Of a stretch of DNA of 64,000 nt, positions 23,801 through 54,000 are shown in pieces. The notes below the pieces were generated by a model that worked only from the letters and a program-made list of their open reading frames with translations, was not told where the DNA came from and made no database searches. The stretch is taken from contig JAYEPQ010000018.1 of assembly GCA_036321105.1 (NCBI GenBank), positions 31,666,742 through 31,730,741 of the forward strand, written 5' to 3'. The first letter of the stretch is position 1; each line of letters starts with the position of its first letter. This DNA comes from Dracaena cambodiana (Eukaryota; Streptophyta; Magnoliopsida; Asparagales; Asparagaceae). Position numbers and translations under genes: made by a program.

Positions 23801-26765
23801 CATTTAATTTTGTCAACATTCGGTTACATCGCATATAGCGTAACACATTACACATGTTACGCAATTTTCTATGTACTTAATAAAAATAAATATAAAACTA
23901 TATAATGATTTTTATAAATAGATAAATAGTTTTAAAAATTCTTGAAAAGAATATAACAATATTTTCTGACACATAAAAGGTATTCTAAGTTTTTAACAAT
24001 TTTCAGAATAACTTTCAACATTCATATCAAATTTATATAAAGTTCGGAATCATTTCATTCATCACCAAACATTTAAGCATGACTTGGGCAATAGCATGCA
24101 TACCCCTATTTTAAATCTCCCCTATCTGTTATATGCTTCAATGAAAGCATTCTTCTCGTGGATAAGCCTGAGCACAGTGATATTTATTGCCCAAGTTGGG
24201 TATAGGAGATGATAATATTATATCTATTTAGGCCTGGTGACATGAAATAAGATTCTGAATTTACTTATTTCAGTTTTAATCAACATCAATACTATGACTT
24301 ATACTTTATAATGCTAAATTCATCTTAAATTTAATTGTTCATTTCAGTTAGATTTTAATAGAATCAACATCAAATGAGAAACTCTAGCAATCGGTTAAGG
24401 AATTACAAGCTCTAACAAAATATAAAAATATATGATCATAATCTAAATCAATCATCATAATTTCTCTATTTTCACATTCATACTACATAAAATACAAGCT
24501 CACAAGAATCACAATCACAATAAATTTATTAATATTACCATAATATGATAATGAATATCAACCATAAGAAAAATGTAATTATAAAAAAGTCAAGTACTCT
24601 AATAATATAAGTAACATAAAACAAACTAGTCATATGATGAAATCCTATAATGAACATCGAAATGGAGGTCGACTATCTAGAAATTGAGATCAACACTCCA
24701 AAATCGAAATCAGCTGGGAAATTAAAATTCAAATGGGCTAGGGAGTAAATGGTAGAAATCGTTGTTGTTGGAGGCCACAAGATTTATATACTTAAAAAAG
24801 TGCATAAAGACTTAGGTTACGGTAAAGAACATAACCCAAATAACTTGTCATAACCGAAAAGAATGCAACATTATAGGCAGTAATAGGTTATTTGGAGTAG
24901 GTGCATAACGATGTGCTCTCATCAAGTTACATAACGAGTACATAATGAGTTTATTAAAATATATGCTTTCTACTATCCCCCTAAATCCAATGGGCGACCA
25001 ATGCTATAGATTGCATCCGTGTTACCTTCTTTTCGAAAGAGGCCAAGGAAGCTAATAGGGTCTTTGCTAGTAAATTGAAGCGGAAAAGCTCAACAATCAG
25101 GATGGGCAGATTTAGTATGCTTCACCTTCACTCTTTCGTTCTTGCAAAATGGTGGTGACATATTCTCAACTTCATATCATCTCTACCATGGCCTAAGCAT
25201 GTTAGATAACTAAAACAGATGTAGCAAATCCTTAAACCTTTCCACTAACATTGACATGTCATATTTTGCTAATGTTTAAAATAATCCATTACCCGTTATA
25301 TTGTGCTATGATACCTAACGAGAACCAATATTCAAATATTGCTTTATGCAGCTGCATAACGGAGTGAAACCGCATAGAAAATCCAAAACTCGCTAGTATG
25401 CGGATAACCTTGTAAACGGACTGTATGCAAGTTATGCGGATTATGCGCCCTCGTTAATCAGACACGTCCCTCGTTGTCCCTGACGCGTTTCTCGCTCTCG
25501 TTGAGACTCACTATCGCCAAGATTATTTCGACGAGTTATCTTTCCTGAAATCTTCTCTCTTTGGTTTATCCTTTCGCCGACTCTTTTCAGAGCCTCTCGC
25601 TATCGCCGAATCACTCTCTCCTTTCTCAGCCTCTCGCTATCGCCGAGTCACTCTCATTGCTCCTCCCTATCACTAACTCTCTTCTCAGCCTCATGCACTT
25701 GTGCTTTCTCTCCTAGATCATCAGCCTCTCGATGCTTACTCTCGCCGCACTGCAAAAATAATACTATTAATCTCATATTATATTTGAGATTTTGATCAGA
25801 ACTTGAAATTAAGACTAGAGAATTTGATGTCTCAAGTGGATTTTGATTTAAGTTTGAGTATGAGATTATTTTAAGTATGGTTTGTTGTTAAACAAAACTG
25901 AGAAATTAAGATACATTTTTTTTATGGCACTCAATATATGCATGTTTAAGTAGTATTATATTATATAATAAACTATTAATATTCCATGTAATCCGTTTAT
26001 TCTCCATGGAATCCGTTTTAAGTATTATGCATTTCAAGATTGCAAGCATAACAAAAACGTAATTTACAACACTGGCAATAACCTAACGTCATCTACCGGT
26101 TAAAAATAACTCATTGCCCCATAACAATACACTTTTTACGATATTTTATGTTACATTATTTAAATTACAATATGTTACATTAATTATTGTTATTTTTTTA
26201 TTAATTATAGATTATTGTTGATAACTTGTTTTGATTATTAGCTGATTATTGTAATATTTTTTACTTAATTACTCGTTGTTTGTTTGTTTGTTTTCTAGCT
26301 TGCTAATTTATGATTGTTTCCTTGTTTCCTCGTAATCCTAACTAATTGCTGGAATTTCTTACTTATTTATTATATCAAATTCTCAGTTGAATTAAAAAGA
26401 ATAATTACAATAAGATAAACTGAGCATTACAAAATATAAATTACAACATAAATAAAAACTGAAATGAAATAATTAAATTTAAAATTTTGTTTTCTTATTT
26501 AGATGATAACTGAAATTATGGAAGCAAATTTAATATAATTTATGAAGATAAATGTAAAAATTATTGTGAAACTTATTAAAAATTGAAAATAGATTCTATA
26601 TTATAAAATATTTTTATATTCTATTTTTAGAATTTTAAGTTTATTTTCCAATTTATAAATACATAACTTTATATTTGTTTTTATTAAATAAATTGAAAAT
26701 TACATAACCTAGTGTTATGCAATATGCGATATAACCTAACAGAGACAAACATTACGTTATCATTA
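23801..26765. mobile_element. Candidate 3-kb inverted-repeat element with GGTTAYATCGCATAT ends
   Basis: At the left, CGGTTACATCGCATATAGCG and TAACACATTAC. At the right, inverted, AGGTTATATCGCATATTGCA then TAACACTAGGTTATG. The two arms match over roughly 35 bp with some substitutions and possibly further outward. The inside is very A+T-rich except for a G+C-richer block at 25440-25750 with repeats of CAGCCTCTCGCTATCGCCGA. Motifs resembling TTATGC and GCATAAC recur (24837, 25340-25450). No transposase is recognisable, and exact ends and target duplication are not clear. The layout, with a short G+C-rich block in an A+T-rich body, resembles the hAT-like element at 10922. Confidence 0.5.
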
Positions 26766-27149
26766 TCTCCATGTTAAATATTGGATTGGCCTTTCTAAAG
26801 AATTGTTCCTCAACGCCTTTATACCTTTTACCTTGGTGTCAAAGTAGTGGTGGGCAATGGGATTCAAAAATTTGGCTAAAACACTATATTGTTAAGCAAA
26901 TCTCAATGCTCCCTTCACACACTACCACGTTGCTAGATCATTGGGCAACGATTTCTTCTCAACTTGAACTGATGGACGGTGTATGGATTTGGACCCAAAA
27001 GTTCCATAGAGGTATTCAATTCTATATCATACAGGATTTACAAAGACTCCTTGACATTTTACTTGTTTTCTCTCTCCAATAAAGATGTCAAGCACTAACC
27101 CTGTTCCTAACATATCAACCCGTTTGGAAGACGACCACTAAAACGATGC

Positions 27150-28490
27150 ACATATACAACAACAACAACAAAGCCTTTTATCCCAAGTATTTGGGGTAGG
27201 TTACATGAACCAAAAAAGAATCACGCCGGATCGACACTTTGATAGTCCTTCTCCATTCATTTCTATCAAGTAATATCTCCTCATTTAAACCTCTAGAATC
27301 CATATCTTTTCTTACCACCTTCATCCATATTTTCTTCGGTCTTTCCTTCGTTCTTTTAACTTATCCTACATTGATAAACTCTCATCGTCGAACTGGTACA
27401 TTTGTAGGCCTATATTGCACATGACCAAACCATCGTAAATAATTTTCTCGTATCTTTTCATCGATAGAAGCTACACCTATGTTAGCACGAATATCTTCAT
27501 TTCTCACTTTATCTCTCCTAGTGTTGCCGCATATTCAGCGGAACATACGCATCTCTACTACACTTATTTTCTGTGACTGCTTATTTGTATCTTTTGCCCA
27601 TCCAGTTTTACAGCATTATAATCTATGGTCCATCGTTTACTAAATTTACACTCCATATATTATGTTTTAGACCTACTCAATCTAAAACCTATAGATTCTA
27701 ATGTGTACCTTTATAACTCTAACTTGGCATTCACCACTGCTCTTGTCTCATCATCTAAGACAATATCATCAGTAAATAACATACACCAAGGTATCTCATC
27801 CTCAATAGTTTTAGTAAGCTCATCCATCATTATAGTAAACAAGAACGTGCTCAATGCAGACCCTTAATACTCCAATTGTAATAGAAAAATTACTTGTTAA
27901 ACCACCACATGTTCTGACATTCATCATACATGCCCTTAATTATATCAATATACTTGATGGGAACTCTTTTCTTTATCAATGTCCACCAAAGTACCTCTCG
28001 TGGTACCTTATCATAGGTTTTCTCTAAATCAATAAATACCATATGCAAATTTCTATTTCTCTCTCGGAATCGCTCTATAAATTAATGAAGTAAATAAATA
28101 GTTTTTGTCGTCAATCATCCCAGCATAAATCCAAACTGGTTCTCCGAAATTTTAACAGTTTGCCGCAATCTATGTTCAATTATCATTTTCCAAAACTTCA
28201 TAATGTGTCACATGAGTTTTATTTGTCGATAGTTAGAACAACTCTGAATATCATCCTTATTTTTATACAGAGATAGTAGGGTACTCTTCCTCCATTCATT
28301 TGGCATTTTCTTAGTTTGTCAAATCTTGTAAAAAAGATTTATCAGCTACCTCACACTAATCCCTTCTAAGTATCTCCATACCTCTATAGGAATCTAATCT
28401 GGACCAGATACACATATACATGTTGCTTATTTTTAGCAACAAACTGCTTACTGGTGACACACTTATCAAACACGGAATGGCCACTGTAGA
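27150..28490 (-). mobile_element. Decayed RTE-type LINE with reverse transcriptase remnant
   Basis: The - strand carries a broken reverse transcriptase. Readable blocks in order include PNEWRKSTLLSLYKNKDDIQ, NQFGFMLG, HMVFIDLEKTYDKVPREVLW and IPWCMLFTDDIVL, the last being the catalytic Y/F-x-D-D box in the form FTDD. RLSRSKT follows. Numerous stops and frameshifts interrupt the frame. It ends with the 3'-terminal sequence (CCCAAATACTTGGGATAAAA and a TTG repeat tail, about 27161-27175 on the + strand), as in plant RTE elements. The 5' half, with the endonuclease, is missing. It lies just downstream of the PQ-loop gene's 3' end. Confidence 0.85.
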
Positions 28491-29495
28491 TACATATGCC
28501 TCTTGTCAAAGCGAGCCTAAGTCAGCTTCGCTTATCTTCCTGGCCTCTCTATTTGCAACCAGGTAGTTAGTTTCCATTATATATCCTCCATGTCATCATA
28601 CATATTCCATTTCGTGGATAAATTGGGATAAATAATCCAAGAGCCATAACGGCAACACTGTGTTCTTGCAGTTACTGCCCTGTGGTGTTTGATCGTGTTT
28701 AAGTGAAATGATAGCATCTTCAGTTGCAGAGGCCAGCCCCAGGACTACCTTTACGAGTGTTGAGTTGGATTCTGGGATTCCTGATTCAAACCTGGCGTGT
28801 CATCAGGTTGTAACTATCTTCCCTCCCTCTCCCAAAATGAAAAACTATATATCCAGAAGAGCTAGAAAACAGAATCATGCAGACGCCATATTAAAAAATA
28901 TATCAAAAGACTTTCACAAAGAAATTCTCCTCTTCAGATATGGAAATAAAAACATGATAGTTAACCTGAAAGGGGGCTATCTGAGACATATTGTCTTCAC
29001 TGCAAGAAGGTTGGTGTTTTTTCCGTAGCCTTGTTCATTAGACTTTATTTTATGTGAATCATATTAAAAAGACTACAAGTCTTAGCATAGAAAAAATAAA
29101 GTACCATGTCACCTTAGAAAGACCATGGGCTGGGATCACAAATTGTATCTGTTTCCTGCATCCCCACTTTTCCAATAACGAAAATACACAAACTGAATGA
29201 GTATCTGAGAACACAATTAAGGAAGTTAAATCTCCATCTCATCTCGGTTAATCATAATATAAACCCGAAAGGATAATATAAATTTTGAAAATGGAAACAA
29301 GAGAAGTGTTTTAGTTTACGAAATGATAATGCTTTTATAACTCATGTAATTCAAAGTGACAAACACTATTATCCTTTACACTATGAATAATAACCATCAT
29401 CATCACTTTGTCCTCCGATAATGAGCTGTGTGTGTGCATGCATGTGCGGTGTTCCATTGTAGAAGAATAAAGAGCTAGAATCTATAAATTAACAG
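28491..29495 (-). other. 3' region of the PQ-loop gene, last exon uncertain
   Basis: The last well-supported exon ends at 29508. If not spliced, translation runs on for only three residues to a TGA (29498-29496). The seventh membrane span of the family should extend further, so another exon is expected here. One candidate on the - strand is 28861-28814 (acceptor ttttctag, 15 mostly hydrophobic residues, then TAG). A second acceptor (ggatgcag) lies near 29155. I cannot choose between them from sequence alone. Confidence 0.4.
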
Positions 29496-46574
<17,079 letters not shown>

Positions 46575-46598
46575 TGCAAGAAGGGAATTATTTCAATC

Positions 46599-48060
46599 CT
46601 GAAATAAATAAGAGAGCAATTTATACATCTGAAATGGCGAAAGAATCACAACATGACCGCTGTGTGTTTGTGTACCATTATAAAGGAAAAATTCAAATGC
46701 TCCTGATGTAATATTAAACCAGCAAAATTTATTTTTAATAAAAAAGTTCTAGAAAACTAGAACAATAACTTAATGTCCTGCAAGTAAAGCACCACATAAA
46801 GATGTTGGAATTTCTGTGACTTAATTGAGTTTATCCTCGCCCAAACGGCAATTAAATCATTCAACATATTCTACTTTATCCAATATCATACAACAACTAA
46901 GCCTTTTATCCCAAGTACTTGTCGTAGGCTACATGAACCAAAAAGAGAATCACACCGGATCGATCACATGGAGGAAACACCCCAACAAAATTCAATTTTG
47001 GACTCATGTCATAACATGTGATAATGTTTTACACTGGCTGTCACCGGCCTACCATAACTCTCCTCATTTATCCTGACTTGGGACAAACAAACAGTAAAAA
47101 AGATCAAAAACTTTAAGCACAGCACCGGCGGAGTTACCTTGTCCAACATCATGAACAATAAAAAGAAGGAAACTTTGCATGTAAATATGGCTCACCGAGG
47201 TACTTATGAATCAACAAGTTTAAACTACAAGCATGATCCTCCTAATTTCTAAGAGATAACACAGTACAAGAAACAGTTCATCAGATGCCTGACCTCTCAG
47301 ATCCTATACACTCAATTTACATCTTTCGATGCGAACCATATATATCAAGAAATTATACAAAACTACATATTCTTCGGATAACGCGTCAGCAATCACAAAG
47401 ATTCTTACTATAGTGGTCAGTAACTTATCCAAGAAAAAGACTAGATTGGCTTAAAATGGTTTATCAAGAACTAGGTCTACTCAACAAAATGATTTAATCT
47501 AAGTTGGAATTACTACTAGATATTGAAAATTCAGAATCTTCAAGCTGCCACCTTGCTTGCTCTTTAAACTCTTAATCTCAAATGAAATAAAAACGAGAGG
47601 GCTACGTAGAACAGAGATAACTTAACTTCAAATGAATTGAATTGAATCATGGCTAATCAAGCAGACCGACTAAAGGATGACCTAACCCTAACCATTCATG
47701 GACTGAGCTCCATTGATAAAATCATTCACGGCCGACCCCAAAATTGCAGTACAAAGAAACCAAAATGTCCAAAAAAACGGCGGAAAAATGTGATCTTTAC
47801 GATAAAATATTCCAAGAAAATGTAAAAAAAAGCAACATGAGATCGATGTGAGCATCAAATAAAGAAAACCCAAAAAAAAAAAATTTAAAAAAATCTAAAA
47901 AAAGATTAATTGAAACACGGAATTAGCTCAAAATCGTACCTTGGCTTTGATATTTGAGAAGCCACGAGACAGCGAAAACTCCAACGCTTTATTGAGAGAG
48001 AGAGAGAGAGAGAGAGAGATTGGGAGGCCTGGTGCGTTGACGAGATTACAAAAGATTTGA
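46599..48060 (-). other. 5'UTR exon, leader intron and probable promoter start of the PQ-loop gene
   Basis: Upstream of the start codon the - strand has an acceptor (atttcag, exon resuming at 46598). A matching donor, GCCAAG|gtacgatt, lies at 47940, so a leader intron of 46599-47940 is likely. The first exon runs from 47941 to roughly 48050 and includes a (CT)n pyrimidine tract on the sense strand (+ strand GAGA at 47993-48020), common in plant leaders. A short RTE LINE scrap lies in the intron at 46886-46970. No open frame of interest precedes the ATG. Confidence 0.6.
46886..46970 (-). mobile_element. RTE-type LINE 3'-end scrap
   Basis: The + strand reads ACAACAACTAAGCCTTTTAT, CCCAAGTACTTGTCGTAGGC and TACATGAACCAAAAAGAGAA. 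It is the 3' terminus of the same LINE family as at 15605 and 27150, only about 85 bp long. Confidence 0.8.
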
Positions 48061-48264
48061 TTTGTTCGATGGATATTCTTCTGGAATTTTTTTTACCATA
48101 AAAGGAAAAAAAAATGGAAATTAACAGGAGGCCATTTTATTATTAATTAATTTAAATAGACGGCTGCGATGAGATCAGGTACTTTCGAGAGATCTCGTGA
48201 GCACCCCACTTTTGGCGCGTTCCTCAATTGAACGCCACGTGACTGCTCACGTGAGAGACACGAG
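48061..48264. promoter_or_regulatory. Probable upstream promoter region of the PQ-loop gene
   Basis: This is the sequence directly 5' of the deduced leader exon. No TATA box can be assigned with confidence. It includes CACGTGA-like motifs further out (GCCACGTGACTGCTCACGTG near 48233-48253), which contain two ACGTG cores of the kind bound by plant bZIP/bHLH factors. Confidence 0.35.
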
Positions 48265-49440
48265 AGCAGAGTCTGTGCGCCGCATGCGAAACAGGGGAGG
48301 AATTCAATTTGGCTACTGATTATAACTTTCTATCTTTTTTATTTTTTAATTGGTTCGAAAAATAATTATAGAAAATAATTATTAAAATTTGTTGCAAATT
48401 TTTTGATTGATTATTTCATAGAAAGTGATAATTGAGCGCTGTATATAGAAAGTGGAGATATTACAATGAACCAATCAACTCTTCTCATATTTAAAAATAG
48501 TAATAATTTCTCTGTTTCAAGTCAGATTTATGTAAAAAATATTAAATCATTCACCAACTTTTTAGATAGAAACTTTTCTTAAACTTTTTTCATAGAAAGT
48601 AGAGAGAGTATACTTTTCGATCTATCTATTTTCCAAACCATTTTATAGAACACTTTTTATGAATCAATCAGTCCCGTTAATTTCAAATTCACCTGAAAGT
48701 GAATTTGGGTACTGGTACTATAGTTGAGAGAGTGGAGTTTGTGCGCCGCGGGCGAATGAGAGGAGCAATTCAATTTGGCTACTGATTGGTTTATGGAAAG
48801 AGTATTGTAGAACTCAATAATTTTTTATTTTTTTTAATTGGTTTGAAAAACGATTATAAAAAATAGTAATGAAAAGTTATTTCAAACTTTCCATTGATTA
48901 TTTTATAGAAAATGATAATTGAGAGGGGCATAAAGAAAGTAAAGAGATTAAATCCATCCACCAACCTTCCAAATAGGAATTAGAGCAGGTTTCCATAATT
49001 GGCACTTTTCTTAAACTTAATTCATGAAAAGTAGAGAGAGTAATACTCTCCGATCTTTGTACTTTTCAAATCTTTTTTCGAAATAATTTCCATAAACCAA
49101 TCAATCCTTACTAACTTCAAATTCACCGGTACATATGCCCTACTAATGTGGGGCCATCTTGGCCTCTTTTAAAAATATATATATATATTTATAGAAAATA
49201 GTGAGATTAACATGAACCAATCAACTCCCCTCACATTCAAAAATAATAATAATTTCTCTGTTTCCAATCAGATTTATCATAAAATGCGTTGAATCCATCC
49301 ACTGACTTTCCAGATAAAGTATTCGAACAAGTTTTTATAATTGGCACTTTCCTTCAACTTAATTCGTAGAAAGTAGATAGTATACTCAGGACACTTTCTA
49401 TTAACCAATCAGTCCCTATTAACTACTTCGTAATGTGCGC
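48265..49440. repeat. Imperfect tandem duplication, about 460-bp period
   Basis: GTGCGCCGC...GAATTCAATTTGGCTACTGA followed by AATTGGTTYGAAAAACGATT and ATAGAAAATGATAATTGAG occurs at 48275-48720 and again at 48737-49130. Parts (CATGAACCAATCAACTC, TCCAATCAGATTTA, AGAAAGTAGATAGTATACT) recur a third time at 49190-49420. The copies are much diverged. No coding potential. Confidence 0.7.
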
Positions 49441-50106
49441 CCTTGTATTTTATTTGGTGGGTTTGGTGGCTTTAGCCTTCTTTTTTTTATATAATTTTTT
49501 TTTGGTTTTATTGATATAAATAATGGCATAGGATTAAATTAAATGTCTGGTTTTGTATCTTAGCAAATGGAATTCAATAGGTATGGGAATGTTTCAGACA
49601 GCAGTTGGTGGTATAATACCAGCACTTTGGATGGTTTCAGCATCTTTGGGAACTTTTCTTTGATGCATTATTTTGGTGGTTTTGTATTTTAGCAAAAAGA
49701 AGTTTTAAGTTTTTTTAATTCAAGATTTTAAATTGGACGGATTAAAAATTTACCCATTGGGCCGAACCCCGAATCAGTGGAACACAAATAATGCTAAAGT
49801 AGATAAAATCCCCACAAATATCATTGACATTTTTCTTAAACTTAATCCAATAGAGTTTCAAAAACTCCTAAATAGCATTAACAGAAAATTAATGAATCAA
49901 TTTAGAAATACATTATATACATACTATTCGATTTTTTTTAATACTCATTTCCTAATTTAGTGTATCTACTCAAAATACGTATATCTAAAGTTGTCTGGAA
50001 ATAAATATTTGTTGCATTTTAAATCGATCAGTTAATCTTGCCGTTGTGCCACGTGGGAGTTTCATTAAATTTAAAACTTTATGGAAATTTTATAACATAA
50101 AAAAAA
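49441..50106. other. Intergenic, no gene recognised
   Basis: A+T-rich sequence. I see no gene, RNA gene or element end that I can support. The open frame at 49733-49960 has no recognisable domain. Confidence 0.45.
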
Positions 50107-50608
50107 GGATTTTTACATATCAATCCTTTACATGTTTAAAAATTTGAATTTACTCTCCCAAATCTTCATATATTGAATTTAATCCCCAAATCCTTTAAAT
50201 TACCTCACTTTAGTTCGTAGCTATATTTTTAGTCCGAATCTCCCGTTATACTCTTAAGTTACTTCAGTTTAGTCCTCTATTTTCTCTTCCTCTTCTCTTT
50301 CTTTTCTTATTGGATTTTCCTATTCATTCTTCTATTTTCTCTCTCTTCCTCCCAGTTAATCTCTAAAGTGAAGTAATTTTAGAGATCCAATTAGAAAAGG
50401 AAAGAGAGAGAGGAAAATAATGAAGCAAAAAATCCAATACGAAGAGAAAGAAAGAAGAGGGTACTAAAATAAAATAACTCAGGGGGTATAATGAAAAATT
50501 CGAACAAAAAATATGGTTAAGGGACTAAAGTGATGTAATTTTTGGAGACTAAATTCAAAATACGAAGATTTAGAAGACTAAATTTAAATTTTTAAAGATT
50601 TAACCCAA
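50107..50608. mobile_element. 500-bp fold-back MITE
   Basis: The left arm (AAATTTGAATTTACTCTCCC, AAATCTTCATATATTGAATT, TAATCCCCAAATCC, CACTTTAGTTC) is the inverse of the right arm (GGACTAAAGTGATGTAATTT, GGAGACTAAATTCAAAATAC, GAAGATTTAGAAGACTAAAT). The loop holds CT-rich and GA-rich mirror segments (50280-50360, 50400-50460). It resembles the fold-back nested in the MITE at 19148. Exact ends are unclear. Confidence 0.6.
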
Positions 50609-51091
50609 AAAAATAAATAAAAAAACTTATGATTTATATACTCCTTGTACTTAGCCCACAAATAATATGAGAAACTGCCATTTGAAGGACCGTTACCAAC
50701 ACAAATTTAAAATAAGAGATAAAACTCCACTTCACTTAGAAATTTTTGCTATATATTCAGAAATATCTTGAATGCAAGACATGAATGCACATAGATCCAA
50801 GTTCAAACATAATTACAAAATAAACCAAATTGCCCACATAAAAGCTCAATACTGTAAGTTATCATTCTTATGTTTTCAACTAGTTTTCCTAAGTATACCA
50901 CTTCGCTATAACAACAAGACCACAAATCACAAAAATCAACTACATTGATCACACATATGCTTCTCTACATAAAATGCAAAATGGAAGAGAAATGAAGTAA
51001 AAGTATGTGGTAAGCTGCTAACAGCTGTGTATCATCTTGAAGCGTCCATGGAGGCCAGAACGTCAAACAGAATGTTGCATCAATGACCTGC

Positions 51092-54000
51092 TCAGGCTTG
51101 TTCCGGTTGGTTCGAGTCCATTGTCTGGGGCGGCGGTGCAGTTACAGCAGGAAGTGCAAGAACGGAGACAGACCCATCCGACCTCTCCCGTATCTCCCTG
51201 TACTCTTGGCAGTTGGCACAGAGGTGGCAGAACACATGAGTGGTTAAATCTCCACAGGGTGCTTCCTGTAAAGAATACAAAGTCCGTGTCAGGAAACATG
51301 AGCAGTGAAGCAAAAGAAGCCGCCTATATTTCAAAATAAATTTGACGAGTTATACCTGACTTCTGATATCACGGCAAAATAGTACAATGTTTGAAGTAGT
51401 ATTGAAAAGTGTACAGGAATCATTTAGGCTATGCTTGGGAGATTAGTTTTGAAGTGTTCTGGGGTGTTTTGGTGTGAGTTTTTAGATAAGTGTTTTGCAA
51501 CATTCTAAATTATTTATTCAAAAATACCTTCTCCTTTCCTCGTTCCAATACTCTCCGATGTACTTTCCTTTTTCCTAATTTGTCTTTTACCTGTTTATGA
51601 AACCCACCAAAACACATGAGAAAATTATACTCCCTCGTGCAAACTTGGACACCCCAAAACTCATGATCACAACACTCTAAAGCACATACCACCAAGATAC
51701 TTCGCTTTTGATATCCAAGCACGGCATATTAGAGTCCTTAAATAGTCCAATGTTCAGGGGAACTTGGGTTCTTGGTCTACTAGAAGAGTTGTTAAACATA
51801 TCTAGAGCCTGTAATCAACATGTCTAATTATGATGTTTGAAGTAGCATGAGCAAGTCTACAAGTAAAAATTATGATGGTAAGCTTAATGAAGCATCTATA
51901 GAGACCTGAAACAATCAATTGTTCAGGGAACTTGAATCTTGCCTTGCTTGAAAAGTAGTTAAACATAGCTAGAGCCAGTGTTCAACATGTCTACCTAGAG
52001 ATTTATTTACTGCCGTTTTAACCCAGCCCAGGCTTCTTTAAACAATGATGCATCATTTGCAGCCCGTATCCTCATTAGATTTCCTCACACTTCTCTTAGT
52101 GGCATCCACCAGCCCCGATTGGAGTTCCTCACACTTCTCTTAGGGGCTTCCACCAGCCCCGCCTCCCGGTACCCAGACGGAAACCGGTTGACTGCCCAGT
52201 CAACCGGTCTGGACCCACGTACGTAGCTGAAAACCCGGCCCACTCCGGTTATTAAATATGTAATTGTTATTAAATTTAATAATTGGTATTAATTTGATAA
52301 TTCCCATGTTTCTTTTATGGTAATTTGTCTTAATTAAACTTTTACTTTTGTGGTGTCATTTAGATCTTAATCTAGTCAAATTGACTCTAACATTTATTTC
52401 TAAAGACTTATTATATAAATAATTACTTATTTACGAAACTAAAAAATACTTATTTTTCTTGTTTGATAAGTTAGAGTGGTCATTGGTGAACATAATTATT
52501 TCACTTGAATTCAATTAAAAAGATACTTATATGCATAATACAAATTTGATTTCATTATAATATGGAAAAATATCATAATTAATCAAAATTTAGTTTCTAT
52601 TAAAAAATGCCTTTCTCGGAATTAACTTTCTTAATAATCATACTCTATAATAAGAATAACAAATCTTTAACCTTCCACAAAAGGTCATTATATAAAAAGG
52701 CATGTGGCTTTTTTACTTATTTTATTTAATATTTTACCATAAGAAAATTCTAAATACATCCACTAATTTTCTAATGACCCCCACTTTCTAAGCCACTCCC
52801 CATAATGTTAAGGGCTTTTCTAAGTACATTCAAATATATTTCCAAACTATCCTATTATTCTTTCTTTATTTCTTCCTTTCTCGCTATCCCCTGCCTCCAA
52901 CTCCTCCCCAGCCACCCGACCTCGCCGTCGGCCTCCTTCCCAGCGACCCGACCGCCACCGCTCCCAAAAATCCAAGCTCCTCTCAAAAAAACATCTAAAA
53001 AGTTCAAGTTTTTTAACTTATAATTTAATTTTAGAATTCATTTTATTTTTTAATAATTAAAAGTTATTTGGGTTTGAATTTTTCTATTATTTGAGTATTG
53101 AGAATTATTAGGGTTTGAATTCTTTCTATTCTTGGAGTATTGAGAATTATTAGGATTTAAATTCTTTCTATTTTTGAAGTATTAAAATTTATTAGGGTTT
53201 TAATATAAGAGAGATTAAGAAAGAAGTATGAGTGAAGAAAAAAGAAAAGGTAAACTTAATATGAGAATAAATTCGTCAATAAATTATAATGACAAAACTG
53301 TAATAAAATTAAACTTTTCGGAGTAGTTAGAAAATTGTTAAGTGCATTTAGAATTTCCCTTTATCGTAAACTTGATAATTATTTCAAACTTAGTAAGTCA
53401 AAGTGGTCAACAACTTAATATAATTACTTCATTGCAATTCATTAGGAAGGCTTTTATACCATTCATCCATATTTGATTTCATTCTGATATTATAAAATAT
53501 TTTAACTAATTTAACTTTCCATAGAAAAATAAAAATAAAAAATGACCATCAAAATTTCATAAGTAATCAATAAACAAACAATCATATTTTGCAATAAGGA
53601 CACTCTAATTTTAATCAATTGAAATTCATACCATATTTTTAGATAGTCAATCGTAATATCAAAAATCTCTATTTAATGAATACAAAAAATTATTTTCTTT
53701 TTAAAAAATTCAGGTAAATTGTTACATTTTTGCTGATTTTATAATATCCTTTCCATTCTAATTTTAAAAAAAAAAAAAAAAAAAAATTAAAGGTTCAACT
53801 TTTTTTAGCCGGGTTCCTCAACGCCTGGCCCGGGCAACATGGCCAAGTCAAGCAGAGGGTATAACCCAGGGTAATTCTATTTATGCACAGCAATTTACCC
53901 TAAACACCCAGATTACTTTTTACACCAATCTCCCATTTTAAAATATCACCAATTTACTTTCTACGCCCAAATTTAACTCTCCCTCTTGCTCTCCTACATT

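Noticed and set aside
26771..27082. 103-codon open frame next to the LINE
   Set aside because: No recognisable motif; it starts just beyond a possible element border and has no supporting splice sites.
28708..29028. 106-codon + strand open frame downstream of the PQ-loop exons
   Set aside because: Overlaps the antisense 3' region of the PQ-loop gene; no domain and no conservation that I can see.
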